Below the pieces are notes generated by a model. It searched no databases. It was not told the origin of the DNA and saw only the letters and a program-made list of their open reading frames with translations. The translations under genes were made by a program, and so were the position numbers. This document shows, one piece after another, positions 1-8,118 of a DNA stretch of 64,000 nt (position 1 is the stretch's first letter; the number at the start of each line of letters is the position of its first letter). Origin of the DNA: Actinacidiphila acididurans (GTDB lineage: Bacteria > Actinomycetota > Actinomycetes > Streptomycetales > Streptomycetaceae); contig NZ_JADKYB010000004.1 in the NCBI RefSeq assembly GCF_016918855.1, positions 248,001 to 312,000 of the forward strand. Direction: 5' to 3'.

Positions 1-576
1 TTCTGCGCGCTGTGGACGGCCGCCGCGCTGTACGCCGGCTCGTCGAAGCAGCAGTTCCTGGAGCTGGCGCTGATGCCCAACTACGCGCCCTTCTTCGTCG
101 GCGGCATCGGCCTGTACCTGATCTACCGGTTCGGCCACGACGCCATCTCCTGGGGCGTGGTCGCCATCGGCTTCCTGCTCGGCCAGCGCTACGCCGTGCA
201 GGACCTGGTGGCCCCGGCCCACTCGCACGTCTTCTACCACCGCACGCAGTTCGGCGTCATCGCGGTGGTCACGTTCGGCTTCATCGCGGTGGCCGTGGTC
301 ACCCTGGTGCCGGCCGTCGCCAACGTCAACTGGCGCTGGCTGACCACCGCGGGCGCCCTGACGTACCCCTTCTACCTGGTGCACGAGCACCTGGGCTGGG
401 TCGCCATCGACAAGCTGCACCACAAGACCAGCCTGTCGGCCCCGGTGATCCTGTTCGGGACCGCGCTGTCGATGCTGGTGCTGGCCTACCTGCTGAACAA
501 GTTCGTGGAGAAGCCGCTGGCGCCACGGCTCAAGAAGCTGCTCCAGGCCCGGCCACGGCCCGCCGGAGCGCACTGA
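1..576 (+). CDS. Acyltransferase-3 family membrane protein, C-terminal part
   Basis: The reading frame is open from the first base, so the N-terminus lies outside the window; 191 residues remain. The piece is almost entirely hydrophobic helices and carries the late acyltransferase-3 (OafA/NodX-like) signature: a Pro-Phe-Tyr-Leu-Val-His-Glu-His stretch near residue 125, then a last helix ending NKFVEKPLAP. Family members O-acylate sugars or lipids at the membrane, or act as acyl carriers in secondary metabolism. The substrate cannot be told. A basic tail (RLKKLL) ends the protein. The next gene is convergent. Confidence 0.8.
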   Translation, partial: FCALWTAAALYAGSSKQQFLELALMPNYAPFFVGGIGLYLIYRFGHDAISWGVVAIGFLLGQRYAVQDLVAPAHSHVFYHRTQFGVIAVVTFGFIAVAVVTLVPAVANVNWRWLTTAGALTYPFYLVHEHLGWVAIDKLHHKTSLSAPVILFGTALSMLVLAYLLNKFVEKPLAPRLKKLLQARPRPAGAH

Positions 577-665
577 CCCGGCCGCCGACACGGCTGGTGT
601 ACGTACGAGGCCCGCGCCGGTCGGCGCGGGCCTCGGTCGTTACCGGCAGTCGTGGCCTGCTGTCG

Positions 666-1358
666 TCACCGGCGGCGGGCGTACCCCAGGACGGTGTCGC
701 TGAGCACGGACTCGACGGCGTCCAGCAGGGCCAGCGCGGAGGCCGCGATCTCCTCGGGGGGATCGCCGGCCCGGGACCGGGCGGCCAGGTGACGGAAGAG
801 CTGGTCCTGCGCCCAGCCGAGCTGCGCGGCGACCAGGTGCGGGAGCGGGTCGCCCGTCCGGGCACCGGTCTCGGCGGCCAGATTGGCGGCGAGGGCGTCC
901 ACCATGTCGCGGCCGACCCCGGCCAGCCGCATGGCCAGCACCGGTTCGGCCCGGACCATGGCCACGAAACGGCCGAACCCCTCGGTCAGGCCGACCATCC
1001 GGTCGTCCTCGCGGCGCAGTTCGGCCCGCAGCGCGGCCAGCACGGCGACCGCCGCGGACTGACCGCGCGCCCGGTCCCGGACCATCTGCACCATCCGCTC
1101 GGCGGACGCCTCCTCCGGGTAGAGGACCAGGTCCTCCTTGGAGGGGAAGTACGTGTAGACGGTGTTGACGGCGACCTCCGCGTTACGGGCCACCTCGGCG
1201 ATGGTCACCTTGGCGAAGCCGTGCCGCAGGAAAAGCCGGGTGGCGACCTCGGCGATGTGCCGCCGGGTCTGCCGACGCTTCTCGTCGCGCAGGCCGAGGG
1301 CAAGGATCTCCTCGGCGCGCGTGGGCTCGCGCAGGCCTCCGCGGGTGGTGTCGCTCAC
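666..1358 (-). CDS. TetR family transcriptional regulator
   Basis: 230 residues. The N-terminal TetR helix-turn-helix is at about residues 32-80 (ending VYTYFPSKEDLV, the typical TetR recognition-helix tail). The rest is the all-helical ligand-binding and dimerisation domain, which is not diagnostic. The gene follows the mutase gene (1498-3078) on the same strand with a 139-bp gap, so it probably has its own promoter. The gap holds a perfect short palindrome at 1424-1438, a natural candidate autoregulatory operator. Ligand and targets are unknown; control of the mutase is possible but only inferred from adjacency. Confidence 0.9.
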   Translation of the reverse strand: MSDTTRGGLREPTRAEEILALGLRDEKRRQTRRHIAEVATRLFLRHGFAKVTIAEVARNAEVAVNTVYTYFPSKEDLVLYPEEASAERMVQMVRDRARGQSAAVAVLAALRAELRREDDRMVGLTEGFGRFVAMVRAEPVLAMRLAGVGRDMVDALAANLAAETGARTGDPLPHLVAAQLGWAQDQLFRHLAARSRAGDPPEEIAASALALLDAVESVLSDTVLGYARRR

Positions 1359-1423
1359 GCGTCCATCGTAGGGCCTGACCGCTTTCCGTCCCGGGCGTTG
1401 GTCGTCACGTGGTGAATAGTCCT

Positions 1424-1438
1424 ACTTCATGTAGAAGT
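1424..1438. promoter_or_regulatory. Palindrome upstream of the TetR gene
   Basis: ACTTC-ATGTA-GAAGT, 5-bp arms with a 5-nt centre, lies 66 bp upstream of the TetR start codon and after the mutase stop codon. A second small palindrome, TCACGTGGTGA, lies at 1405-1415. TetR proteins usually bind such sites in their own promoter. The operator role is inferred. Confidence 0.35.
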
Positions 1439-1497
1439 TCACGGCGCGACCGGCACCCGGGACCGCGCACGCGTCCTCGGTCCCGGGAAACCGCAGG

Positions 1498-3078
1498 TCA
1501 GAAGGCGTCGGCGGGCACGTAGGTGCCCCACACCTCGCGCAGTGCGTTGCAGACCTCCCCGACCGTCGCCCGCAACCGCAGCGCCTCCTTCATCGGATAG
1601 AGGACGTTGTCGGTGCCCTGCGCGGCCTTCTGGAGCGTGGCGAGCGCGGCGTCGACGGCCTGCTGGTCGCGGTCGGCGCGCAGGGCCGCGAGGCGTTGGG
1701 CCTGCTGTGCCTCGATGGCCGGGTCCACCCGCAGCGGCTCGTACGGCTCCTCCTCGTCCAGCTTGAACCGGTTCACGCCCACCACCACCCGCTCCCCCGC
1801 GTCGGTCTCCAGAGCGATGCGATACGCGTTGCGCTCGATCTCCTGCTTCTGGAACCCCTTCTCAATCGCCGCCACCGCACCACCCAACTCCTCCACCCGC
1901 GCCATCAGATCCACGGTGGCCTTCTCCACGTCATCGGTGAGCTTCTCCACCACATACGACCCCGCGAACGGATCCACCGTCGCCGTCACATCCGTCTCGT
2001 ACGCCAGCACCTGCTGCGTACGCAACGCCAGACGCGCCGACTTGTCCGTCGGCAGGGCGATGGCCTCGTCGAAGGAATTGGTGTGCAACGACTGCGTACC
2101 GCCCATGACGGCTGCCAGGCCCTGCACCGCCACCCGCACCAGGTTGACCTCCGGCTGCTGCGCGGTCAACTGCACCCCCGCCGTCTGGGTATGGAACCGC
2201 AGCATCCACGACTTGGGATTCTTCGCCCCGAACTCCTCCCGCATCACCCGCGCCCAGATCCGCCGCGCCGCCCGGAACTTCGCCACCTCCTCCAAAAACG
2301 TCGTCCGCGCCACAAAGAAGAACGACAACCGCGGCGCGAAATCGTCCACATCCATCCCCGCCGCAATCGCCGTGCGCACGTACTCGATCCCGTCCGCCAA
2401 CGTGAACGCGATCTCCTGCGCCGGCGACGCACCCGCCTCCGCCATGTGATACCCCGAGATCGAGATCGTGTTCCACTTCGGGATCTCCGCCCGGCAGTAC
2501 GCGAAAATGTCCGCGATCAACCGCAGCGACGGTTTGGGCGGAAAAATGTACGTCCCCCGCGCGATGTACTCCTTCAGCACATCGTTCTGGATCGTCCCCG
2601 TCAACGCCCCCGCCGGGATCCCCTGCTCCTCCGCCACCAGCTGATACAGCAGCAGCAGTATCGCCGCCGGGGCGTTGATCGTCATCGAGGTGGACACCTG
2701 GTCCAGCGGGATCCCGCCGAACAGCACCCGCATGTCCTCCACCGAATCCACGGCCACCCCCACCTTGCCCACCTCACCATGAGCCAGCGGCGCATCGGAG
2801 TCATGACCCATCTGCGTGGGCAGATCGAACGCCACCGACAACCCCATCGTGCCGTTCGCGATCAACTGCCGATACCGCGCATTGGACTCAGCAGCCGTAC
2901 CGAACCCCGCATACTGCCGCATCGTCCACGGCCGCCCCGTATACATACTCCGGTACACACCCCGGGTGAACGGATACCCACCCGGCTCACCCAACGCCAC
3001 CACCGGATCCCACCCGGCCAGCACCTCAGGACCATAGACCGGCTCGATCGGCAGACCGGATTCCGAATCACGCGTCAT
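1498..3078 (-). CDS. Coenzyme B12-dependent acyl-CoA mutase large subunit (methylmalonyl-CoA mutase type)
   Basis: 526 residues covering only the substrate-binding TIM barrel; the cobalamin-binding domain is absent, as in isobutyryl- and 2-hydroxyisobutyryl-CoA mutases, where it is a separate small subunit. Landmarks are [17 protein letters not shown] (54-70), [11 protein letters not shown] (161-171), SGYHMAEAG (209-217; His211 matches the conserved active-site His) and a C-terminal WGTY motif. By alignment from memory, Tyr56 and Arg174 sit where methylmalonyl-CoA mutase has Tyr89 and Arg207 (isobutyryl-CoA mutase has Phe and Gln), so a carboxylated substrate is favoured. The enzyme would interconvert methylmalonyl-CoA and succinyl-CoA. 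The likely partner, a B12-binding subunit, is at 56804-57217. GGAGG lies just before the ATG. No mutase chaperone gene is adjacent. Confidence 0.88.
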   Translation of the reverse strand: MTRDSESGLPIEPVYGPEVLAGWDPVVALGEPGGYPFTRGVYRSMYTGRPWTMRQYAGFGTAAESNARYRQLIANGTMGLSVAFDLPTQMGHDSDAPLAHGEVGKVGVAVDSVEDMRVLFGGIPLDQVSTSMTINAPAAILLLLYQLVAEEQGIPAGALTGTIQNDVLKEYIARGTYIFPPKPSLRLIADIFAYCRAEIPKWNTISISGYHMAEAGASPAQEIAFTLADGIEYVRTAIAAGMDVDDFAPRLSFFFVARTTFLEEVAKFRAARRIWARVMREEFGAKNPKSWMLRFHTQTAGVQLTAQQPEVNLVRVAVQGLAAVMGGTQSLHTNSFDEAIALPTDKSARLALRTQQVLAYETDVTATVDPFAGSYVVEKLTDDVEKATVDLMARVEELGGAVAAIEKGFQKQEIERNAYRIALETDAGERVVVGVNRFKLDEEEPYEPLRVDPAIEAQQAQRLAALRADRDQQAVDAALATLQKAAQGTDNVLYPMKEALRLRATVGEVCNALREVWGTYVPADAF

Positions 3079-3191
3079 AGGTCACGCCTCCCTGGACTGA
3101 GTGCAATGGCACGGTTACTACCGACGGGTTCAGCCACGGACTGTAGTGGGCGGCATGCGCCCGGTGGAGGGGGCGCGGCTGGGACCTTGCT

Positions 3192-3205
3192 CACAGTGTG
3201 AACGA
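3192..3205. promoter_or_regulatory. 14-bp motif CACAGTGTGAACGA shared with the small mutase subunit gene
   Basis: Identical 14-mers lie here, 114 bp upstream of the large mutase subunit start, and at 57284-57297, 67 bp upstream of the small subunit start, in the same orientation relative to the gene. Part of it is the palindrome TCACAGTGTGA. A shared operator is the simplest reading, but this is inference. Confidence 0.4.
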
Positions 3206-3299
3206 TCATTTCGGGGCTGTGCCGGGTCGCGGGGCCGGTGCCGGCGGCCGGGCGGCCCTCGGCCGGTGGCCGGCGGTCGTGACCGAGCGTACGCATGCC

Positions 3300-3352
3300 C
3301 GGGTGCCGGACGTACGTACGCCTGTCCCGTCCGTACGTACGTCCGGCACCCG
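3300..3352. repeat. Perfect 21-bp inverted repeat with 11-nt spacer
   Basis: Arms 3300-3320 and 3332-3352 are exact reverse complements, each containing CGTACGTACG and ending in CCGGCACCCG or its complement; the spacer is 3321-3331. It lies between divergent genes (222 bp from one start, 109 bp from the other), so it cannot be a terminator for either. It is either a cruciform/hairpin or two inverted protein-binding sites about 32 bp apart centre to centre. Confidence 0.85.
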
Positions 3353-3460
3353 TATCCGGCCGCTTGCCCGTCGGCGGGGCAGCGCAACCACCGCCGGCCG
3401 TGGGACTGTCTACGAAGTGACGAAGTCGACATACGACGACTTACCACACGGAGGGGGAAG

Positions 3461-4411
3461 GTGATTGCCGTGCGCAGGAGTTCACCGGCCGCGGTGGCGG
3501 CCGGCGTCGTGACGGCGGCGCTGGCCGCGACCGTGCTCACCGGGTGCGGGCCACTGGCCACCGGGGCCGCGCCCAAGGATTCGGGCGGCCCGCCGACCAC
3601 CGCTGTCACCAACGCGCGGGTCACGCCGGCGCCCGCCGCCACCCGGGCCCCGAGCACACCGGCCACCACCGCGCCGACCACCACGGCCCCGGCCGTGACC
3701 GCCGCCCCCACCACGCCACCGCCCACCGCCGTCGCCCCGGCGACCGCGGCGGCCACCACCAGGCCGCCGGTCGTTCCGGCCGCCTTCCTCGCGGCGGGCG
3801 ACAGCGGCACCCGAGTGCGGGAACTCCAGGCGCGGCTGGGCCAGCTCGGCCTGTTCAGCCGCCATCCGACCGGCTACTACGGCACGGTCACCGAGCACTC
3901 GGTCAGCGACTTCCAGGAACGGCACGGCCTGGCGCGGACCGGGAGCGTCAGCAAGACCCTGTGGAACCGGCTGACCGCGGTGACCCGCACGCCCACGCAC
4001 CAGGAGCTGTACCCGGCGGTGGCGGCCGAGCCGGCCGGCCGGCTCGACCCGCGCTGCCTGACCGGGCGCGCGATGTGCGTGAGCAAGACCACCCGGACCC
4101 TGTCCTGGGTGGTGAACGGCAAGGTGCTGGCCACGATGGACGTGCGGTTCGGATCGCAGTACACCCCGACCCGCGAGGGCCTGTTCCACGTGACGTTCAA
4201 GAGCCGTCACCACGTCTCGACGATCTATCACACGGCCATGCCGTACGCGATGTTCTTCAGCGGCGGCCAAGCGGTGCACTACTCGGCCGACTTCGCCGCC
4301 CGCGGCTACGCCGGGGCCTCGCACGGCAGCGTGAACGTCCGGGACAAGGCGGCCATCGCCAAGCTCTTCGACGAGGTGAAGGTCGGCGACAAGGTCGTCG
4401 TCTACTGGTGA
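3461..4411 (+). CDS. L,D-transpeptidase (YkuD)-like lipoprotein with Ser in place of the catalytic Cys
   Basis: 316 residues from GTG 3461, chosen because a GGAGGGGG ribosome binding site precedes it and the signal peptide then ends in a lipobox (LTGC, Cys29). Order: lipoprotein signal, Pro/Thr/Ala-rich wall-spanning linker (30-110), peptidoglycan-binding helical repeat (112-172), YkuD-like domain (about 200-316). YkuD enzymes form 3-3 crosslinks in peptidoglycan through a Cys in SHGC. Here the motif reads ASHGSVNV: His273 and His288 are kept but residue 290 is Ser (codon AGC at 4328-4330). The fold should be intact; classical thioester chemistry should not be possible unless Ser acts instead. 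It may bind wall or regulate rather than crosslink. Confidence 0.85.
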   Translation: MIAVRRSSPAAVAAGVVTAALAATVLTGCGPLATGAAPKDSGGPPTTAVTNARVTPAPAATRAPSTPATTAPTTTAPAVTAAPTTPPPTAVAPATAAATTRPPVVPAAFLAAGDSGTRVRELQARLGQLGLFSRHPTGYYGTVTEHSVSDFQERHGLARTGSVSKTLWNRLTAVTRTPTHQELYPAVAAEPAGRLDPRCLTGRAMCVSKTTRTLSWVVNGKVLATMDVRFGSQYTPTREGLFHVTFKSRHHVSTIYHTAMPYAMFFSGGQAVHYSADFAARGYAGASHGSVNVRDKAAIAKLFDEVKVGDKVVVYW

Positions 4412-4458
4412 CGGACCGAACGGACCGGAGCAGCCGGAGCGAATAAGAGCGAATAAAG

Positions 4459-4535
4459 GAGCGCGGCCGGGCAGGGGGAATGAGCCCGGCCGCGCTCTGC
4501 GGGCGGACCCCGATACGGGGAGAACCGGGGTCCGC
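4459..4535. terminator. Two tandem hairpins between convergent genes
   Basis: A perfect 14-bp stem pairs 4459-4472 with 4484-4497 (GAGCGCGGCCGGGC and its complement), followed by a second perfect 9-bp stem, 4503-4511 with 4527-4535 (GCGGACCCC). They lie between the transpeptidase-like gene and the convergent membrane-protein gene and probably end transcription both ways. No U-tract follows, as usual in streptomycetes. Confidence 0.7.
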
Positions 4536-4593
4536 GGGACCGGTGACCAGCCGATCCACTACCTACAGCGGATGCCTGCTCAAAAGTGTCACG

Positions 4594-5994
4594 TCACTGC
4601 CCGCCGTGCCTTCTCCCGCCGTGCCGCCCGCGCCCGGACCCGGCCTGTTTTCCCTGCTCGGCGCCGTTCCGCGAGCCGCCGGTCCGGGCCGCCTTCCCGG
4701 CCTTGGCACTCTGCCCGCCCTGGCCGCCGCCCTGGTTGCCCTGGCCGCCCTGACCGTTCTTCCCGCCCTGGCCGTCACCCTGGTTGCCGGAGTCGCCCGG
4801 CGTCATGGCCGTGTGCGTGACGCCCTGGCCGGTGTTGTCGCCGCCCTGGCCGCTGGAGTCGCCCTGACCGCTGCCGGAGTCCTTGTTGCCCGACTTGCCA
4901 GGCTTGTCGGTCTTATTCGAATTACCGGGATCGTCGGCCTTGTTGCTCTTCTGGTGGTCCGATCCGCCGTCCTGGCCACCATCCTGGCCGCCGCCCTGGT
5001 TGTCGCCCTGGTTGTCGCCCTGGTTGTCGCCGCCCTGACCGTTCCGGTCCTGACCGCCCTGGCCCGGCTCGCCGTTCGAACTGCCGTCCTGCCCGCCCTG
5101 GCCGCCGTTCTGCCCGTTCGTGCCCGGCTTCACCAGCCGCAGGCAGTACGCGGTCGTGGCCGCCGAAGGAGCCGTCACGTGCCGCTGGACGTCCAGCAGG
5201 TAGCCGCGGCACCAGGCGGCCGTGTGCGGCGGTTCCGCGGCGCCGGGCGCGCTGCCGGCGGACGGGCCCACCGGGGGCCGCGGTGTGGCGGAGGGGAGCT
5301 GCGAGGGGCCCGCGGTGCTGCCGTCCGGCGAGACCGCGGCGGGCGGCCGGCTGCTGACCGGTCCCGTACCCGAGCCGCCGCCGGGCACCGGCAGCCGGCC
5401 GGTGCCGGCCAGCGCCACCGCGGCGCCGCCCAGGGCCACCACCGACGCGAGCGCGGTCATGGCGACCTGACGGACCCGCACCCGGGGCCCGGTCCGCCGG
5501 CCCGCGACGGGCTGCCCGCCGGCCCGGCGCAGCAGCACCCGCGGCTCGTCGGGGCGGATCGCCGGGACCGCGGCCGGGGCATCGCGTGCGGCCCGGAACG
5601 CGGCGAGCGCCGCCTCCTCCCGCATCGGGTCGAGCACGTCCGGCCCGCGGCGCGCGGCGGCCAGTACCCCGGCCAGCCGCAGGGCGGCGCGACCGGCGGT
5701 GCCGTCGGGGTCGTCGGGCAGGTCCCCGGCGGTCCGCTCCGGCCCCGGCTGCCCGCTGCCCGGGAGCACCGGAGTGCCGTTCAGCAGCGCCTCGGCAAGA
5801 TATTCGGTGAGCCAGGTCTCCCGACCGCCGTGCGAGCCGACCGGACCGGCCGGGCCGCGGCGCGCCGGATCACGGTTGGACGCACCCGGAGCGGCGCCGC
5901 GCGGCAGGCCGCGGGCGGCACCGGATTCGCCGCGCTGAGGCGGCCGTCGCGGGTCGGGAGCGGGGGCGCCGTCCCGGCGCTGTGGGTTGCTCAT
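4594..5994 (-). CDS. Gly/Gln/Asn-rich single-pass membrane protein, partner of the ECF sigma factor
   Basis: 466 residues. Residues 1-175 are soluble with a helical stretch (WLTEYLAEALLNG, then about 120-160); one transmembrane segment is at about 177-199 (ending AAVALAGTGRLPVPG). A Pro/Ser spacer and a segment with three Cys precede a long tail rich in Gly, Gln, Asn, Asp and Lys (NQGD and GGQG repeats), ending very basic. It starts 9 bp after the sigma gene stop with GAGGAAG before the ATG, so the two are co-transcribed. Position and topology fit an anti-sigma factor or sigma-linked surface protein, but I see no zinc-binding anti-sigma motif, so function is unassigned. The tail should be disordered, outside the membrane if the N-terminus is cytoplasmic. 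Confidence 0.75.
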   Translation of the reverse strand: MSNPQRRDGAPAPDPRRPPQRGESGAARGLPRGAAPGASNRDPARRGPAGPVGSHGGRETWLTEYLAEALLNGTPVLPGSGQPGPERTAGDLPDDPDGTAGRAALRLAGVLAAARRGPDVLDPMREEAALAAFRAARDAPAAVPAIRPDEPRVLLRRAGGQPVAGRRTGPRVRVRQVAMTALASVVALGGAAVALAGTGRLPVPGGGSGTGPVSSRPPAAVSPDGSTAGPSQLPSATPRPPVGPSAGSAPGAAEPPHTAAWCRGYLLDVQRHVTAPSAATTAYCLRLVKPGTNGQNGGQGGQDGSSNGEPGQGGQDRNGQGGDNQGDNQGDNQGGGQDGGQDGGSDHQKSNKADDPGNSNKTDKPGKSGNKDSGSGQGDSSGQGGDNTGQGVTHTAMTPGDSGNQGDGQGGKNGQGGQGNQGGGQGGQSAKAGKAARTGGSRNGAEQGKQAGSGRGRHGGRRHGGQ

Positions 5995-6003
5995 GTCACT
6001 TCC

Positions 6004-6627
6004 TCACAGCGCCTTGGAGACCGAAAACGTCACATCGGGATGGCGGCCGTCCAGGTGGCCCTCCTGTTCCAGCAGTTCGGCCAGCCGGCGCAGGCCCCGG
6101 TGGGTGGCCATGCGGACCGATCCTGCCCGTTTGCCGAGGACGCGGGCGGCGCTGGTGGAGTCCAGGCCCATCACCACCCGCAGCAGCACCGCCTCGGCCT
6201 GTTCGCGGGGCAGCGCGGCGATCGCGGCCAGCGCCCGGTCGGTGGCGACCGCGTCCAGCGCCTCGCCCGCGGTGTCCGCGCGGTCGGGAAGCTGGAGGAG
6301 TTCGTCGACGCCCGCCCCCCATGCCGGGCGGCGGGCCCGCGCCCTGATGTGGTCCAGGGCCCGGTTGCGGGCGATCCGGGCCGCCCAGCCGCGTACGGAG
6401 GCGCCGTCGCCGCGGAAGCCCGGGAGGTCACGGGCGATCTGCAGCCAGGTCTCGGAGGCCACGTCCTCGGCGTCGGCGGGCCCGACCAGGCTGCGTACGT
6501 ACTGCAGCAGTTGTGGTTGCACGGCTCGGTAGACGACGCGGAACGCGGCCTCGTCGCCGTCCCGTGCCGCGCCCACCGCGGTGTCCAGATCCACGTCCGG
6601 CCCCACCCCCTCGAACACTGGAACCAT
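6004..6627 (-). CDS. ECF-type RNA polymerase sigma factor
   Basis: 207 residues with the two-domain ECF layout: region 2 at about 25-95 (core binding and -10 recognition, including DAEDVASETWLQIARD) and region 4 at about 135-190 (LPREQAEAVLLRVVMG followed by a helix-turn-helix). It would direct polymerase to a small regulon, perhaps its own promoter. The next gene downstream is the membrane protein at 4594-5994, a possible regulator. A GAGG site lies just before the ATG. A 12-mer, GTGACACTTTTG (6647-6658), lies upstream, and its reverse complement recurs at 4581-4592 past the end of the two-gene unit. Confidence 0.88.
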   Translation of the reverse strand: MVPVFEGVGPDVDLDTAVGAARDGDEAAFRVVYRAVQPQLLQYVRSLVGPADAEDVASETWLQIARDLPGFRGDGASVRGWAARIARNRALDHIRARARRPAWGAGVDELLQLPDRADTAGEALDAVATDRALAAIAALPREQAEAVLLRVVMGLDSTSAARVLGKRAGSVRMATHRGLRRLAELLEQEGHLDGRHPDVTFSVSKAL

Positions 6628-7067
6628 CCTGCCTCATCATCGGCCAGTGACACTTTTGGACCCCGATACGCCCTACTTCTTGGCGGCCGGGGACGCTCCT
6701 GTGGGGGGAGGCGGCCCCCGGCCGTCGTCTTGTCCGTTCTCCTCGCCGGCCCGCCCGATGACAAGCCGCTGTCGTGCCCGATGTGCCCGGCGGCCCGCCC
6801 GGTGACGGATCCGGTGGCGGGCCTGGTGACGGACCCGGCGGCCCGCGGGACCGAGCGTCAACACGTGGCCGTGGATTGTGCCGGAACGTGTGACACGCGG
6901 GCGCTCGCACCGGTACCGCGCGCCGTAGGCCCGTAGAGTAAAGGCCAGTCGATCCGGCCGCCCGGTGACCGCCGCCCGGTGCTCGCAGTGCCGTCCCGTA
7001 CCCCGCACCGTCCCGTGCGGCCAGCCGCCTTCGTCCCACCAGGAGCCCGCCGCTGTCCAGCGACCTC
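6628..7067. other. 440-bp divergent intergenic region (sigma factor / OHCU decarboxylase)
   Basis: No convincing gene. It contains an 18-bp imperfect direct repeat (GGTGACGGATCCGGTGGC at 6801-6818; two mismatches at 6825-6842; period 24) and a -10-like TAGAGT at 6934-6939 that could start the decarboxylase transcript. The sigma promoter should lie in the first 100 bp. Confidence 0.4.
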
Positions 7068-7556
7068 ATGCCCGATGGCCTGCGCCTGCTCAACCAGGCG
7101 CCGTCCGTGGCCGCCGAACTGGCCCTGCGCGACTGCTGCGGCAGTCACCGCTGGGCCCGGCGGGTGGCCGCGCACCGGCCCTACCCGACCCTCACGGTGC
7201 TGCTCGCCGCGGCCGACGAGGCGGCGTACGACCTGGCCCCCGGCGACCTCGCCGAGGCCCTGGCCGCCGAGACCGCCGAGCCGCTGCCCGCCGCGGCCTT
7301 CGGCGGCCCCAGCGTGCACACCGCGCTGCGCGCCGCCCACGCACACTACGAAGCGAAGTTCGGGCACGCGTTCCTGCTCGCCCTGGACGTGACCGACCCG
7401 GCCGAAGTGCTCGACCAGACCATGGCGGCGCTGCGCGAGCGGCTCGGCCACGACGCCGACGAGGAGGCCGTGGTCACCGCCGACCACCTGCGCCGCCTGT
7501 GCCGCGCCCGGCTGACCGCGCTGGCCACCGACCCCCGGGCGGTACCGGCCGCGTGA
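7068..7556 (+). CDS. 2-oxo-4-hydroxy-4-carboxy-5-ureidoimidazoline (OHCU) decarboxylase
   Basis: 162 residues matching the OHCU decarboxylase helical fold: an N-terminal LNQAPSVAAELALRDCCGS stretch, then HYEAKFGHAFLLALDV and MAALRERLGHDADEE, and the C-terminal LCRARLTAL helix. The enzyme makes S-allantoin from OHCU in uric acid breakdown; no other ureide gene is adjacent. The start is uncertain: AGGAG at 7041-7045 is too far from ATG 7068 but well placed for an in-frame CTG at 7053, which would add five residues. Assignment rests on family pattern, without the classical HPRIG motif, so a divergent member is possible. Confidence 0.72.
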   Translation: MPDGLRLLNQAPSVAAELALRDCCGSHRWARRVAAHRPYPTLTVLLAAADEAAYDLAPGDLAEALAAETAEPLPAAAFGGPSVHTALRAAHAHYEAKFGHAFLLALDVTDPAEVLDQTMAALRERLGHDADEEAVVTADHLRRLCRARLTALATDPRAVPAA

Positions 7557-7730
7557 CCCGGAAGCCCTGGTTCACCCGACCGTGCGGGATCGATCACACC
7601 TGACCGACCCCGCGATACGCGCCACAGGGGGCGTCGCTACCATGGCCGGGGCCGGTGGACCGTACCCGGCCGGGCGTGACCGACACCAACAAGCCGGCAC
7701 CCCTCGTCCCGCTCCCGGAGGGTTTTTTCC

Positions 7731-8111
7731 GTGCCGGCTGGAACGCTGTACCGCGGCCGGGAAGGCATGTGGTCCTGGGTGGCTCACCGAGTCACCGGTG
7801 TCCTCATCTTCTTCTTCCTGTTCGTGCACGTCCTCGACACCGCTTTGGTGCGCGTCTCGCCCGAGGACTACGACAAGGTCGTCTCTACTTACAAGACCCC
7901 CGTTGTCAGCCTGCTGGAATACGGCCTGGTGGCCGCGATCCTGTTCCACGCGCTGAACGGTCTGCGGATCATCGCGGTGGACTACTGGACCCAGGGCCCG
8001 CGCTACCAGAAGCAGATGTTCTGGTCGGTCATGGTGCTGTGGGTGATCCTGATGGCCGGGGCGGTCTACCCGGTCCTCGGCCACGCCGCACGAGTGCTGT
8101 TCGGGAGCTGA
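7731..8111 (+). CDS. sdhC: Succinate dehydrogenase cytochrome b556 subunit
   Basis: 126 residues, three membrane helices. Typical SdhC N-terminus: GTLYRGREGMWSWVAHRVTGV. The FHALNGLR segment near residue 70 holds a His of the heme/quinone region. It anchors complex II in the membrane and passes electrons from the iron-sulphur subunit to menaquinone. GTG start with GGAGGG 8 nt upstream. First gene of sdhCDAB; sdhD follows after 7 bp. No clear promoter is visible in the 174 bp upstream; TACCAT at 7637-7642 is a weak -10 candidate. Confidence 0.95.
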   Translation: MPAGTLYRGREGMWSWVAHRVTGVLIFFFLFVHVLDTALVRVSPEDYDKVVSTYKTPVVSLLEYGLVAAILFHALNGLRIIAVDYWTQGPRYQKQMFWSVMVLWVILMAGAVYPVLGHAARVLFGS

Positions 8112-8118
8112 GCGAGCC

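Larger units (their letters stand above)
3079..3460. other. 382-bp divergent intergenic region (mutase / L,D-transpeptidase-like gene)
   Basis: No gene seen. It holds, in order: the ribosome binding site and leader of the mutase; a 14-bp motif at 3192-3205 also found before the small mutase subunit; a perfect 21-bp inverted repeat at 3300-3352; and close to the transpeptidase-like gene a 6-bp inverted repeat, AAGTCG (3423-3428) and CGACTT (3437-3442), overlapping a -10-like TACGAC at 3433-3438. Both promoters should lie here. Confidence 0.6.

Noticed and set aside
6673-7008. Minus-strand 111-codon frame ending PAAKK upstream of the sigma gene
   Set aside because: Arg/His-rich composition, no start site, no recognisable domain; a much shorter real peptide cannot be excluded.
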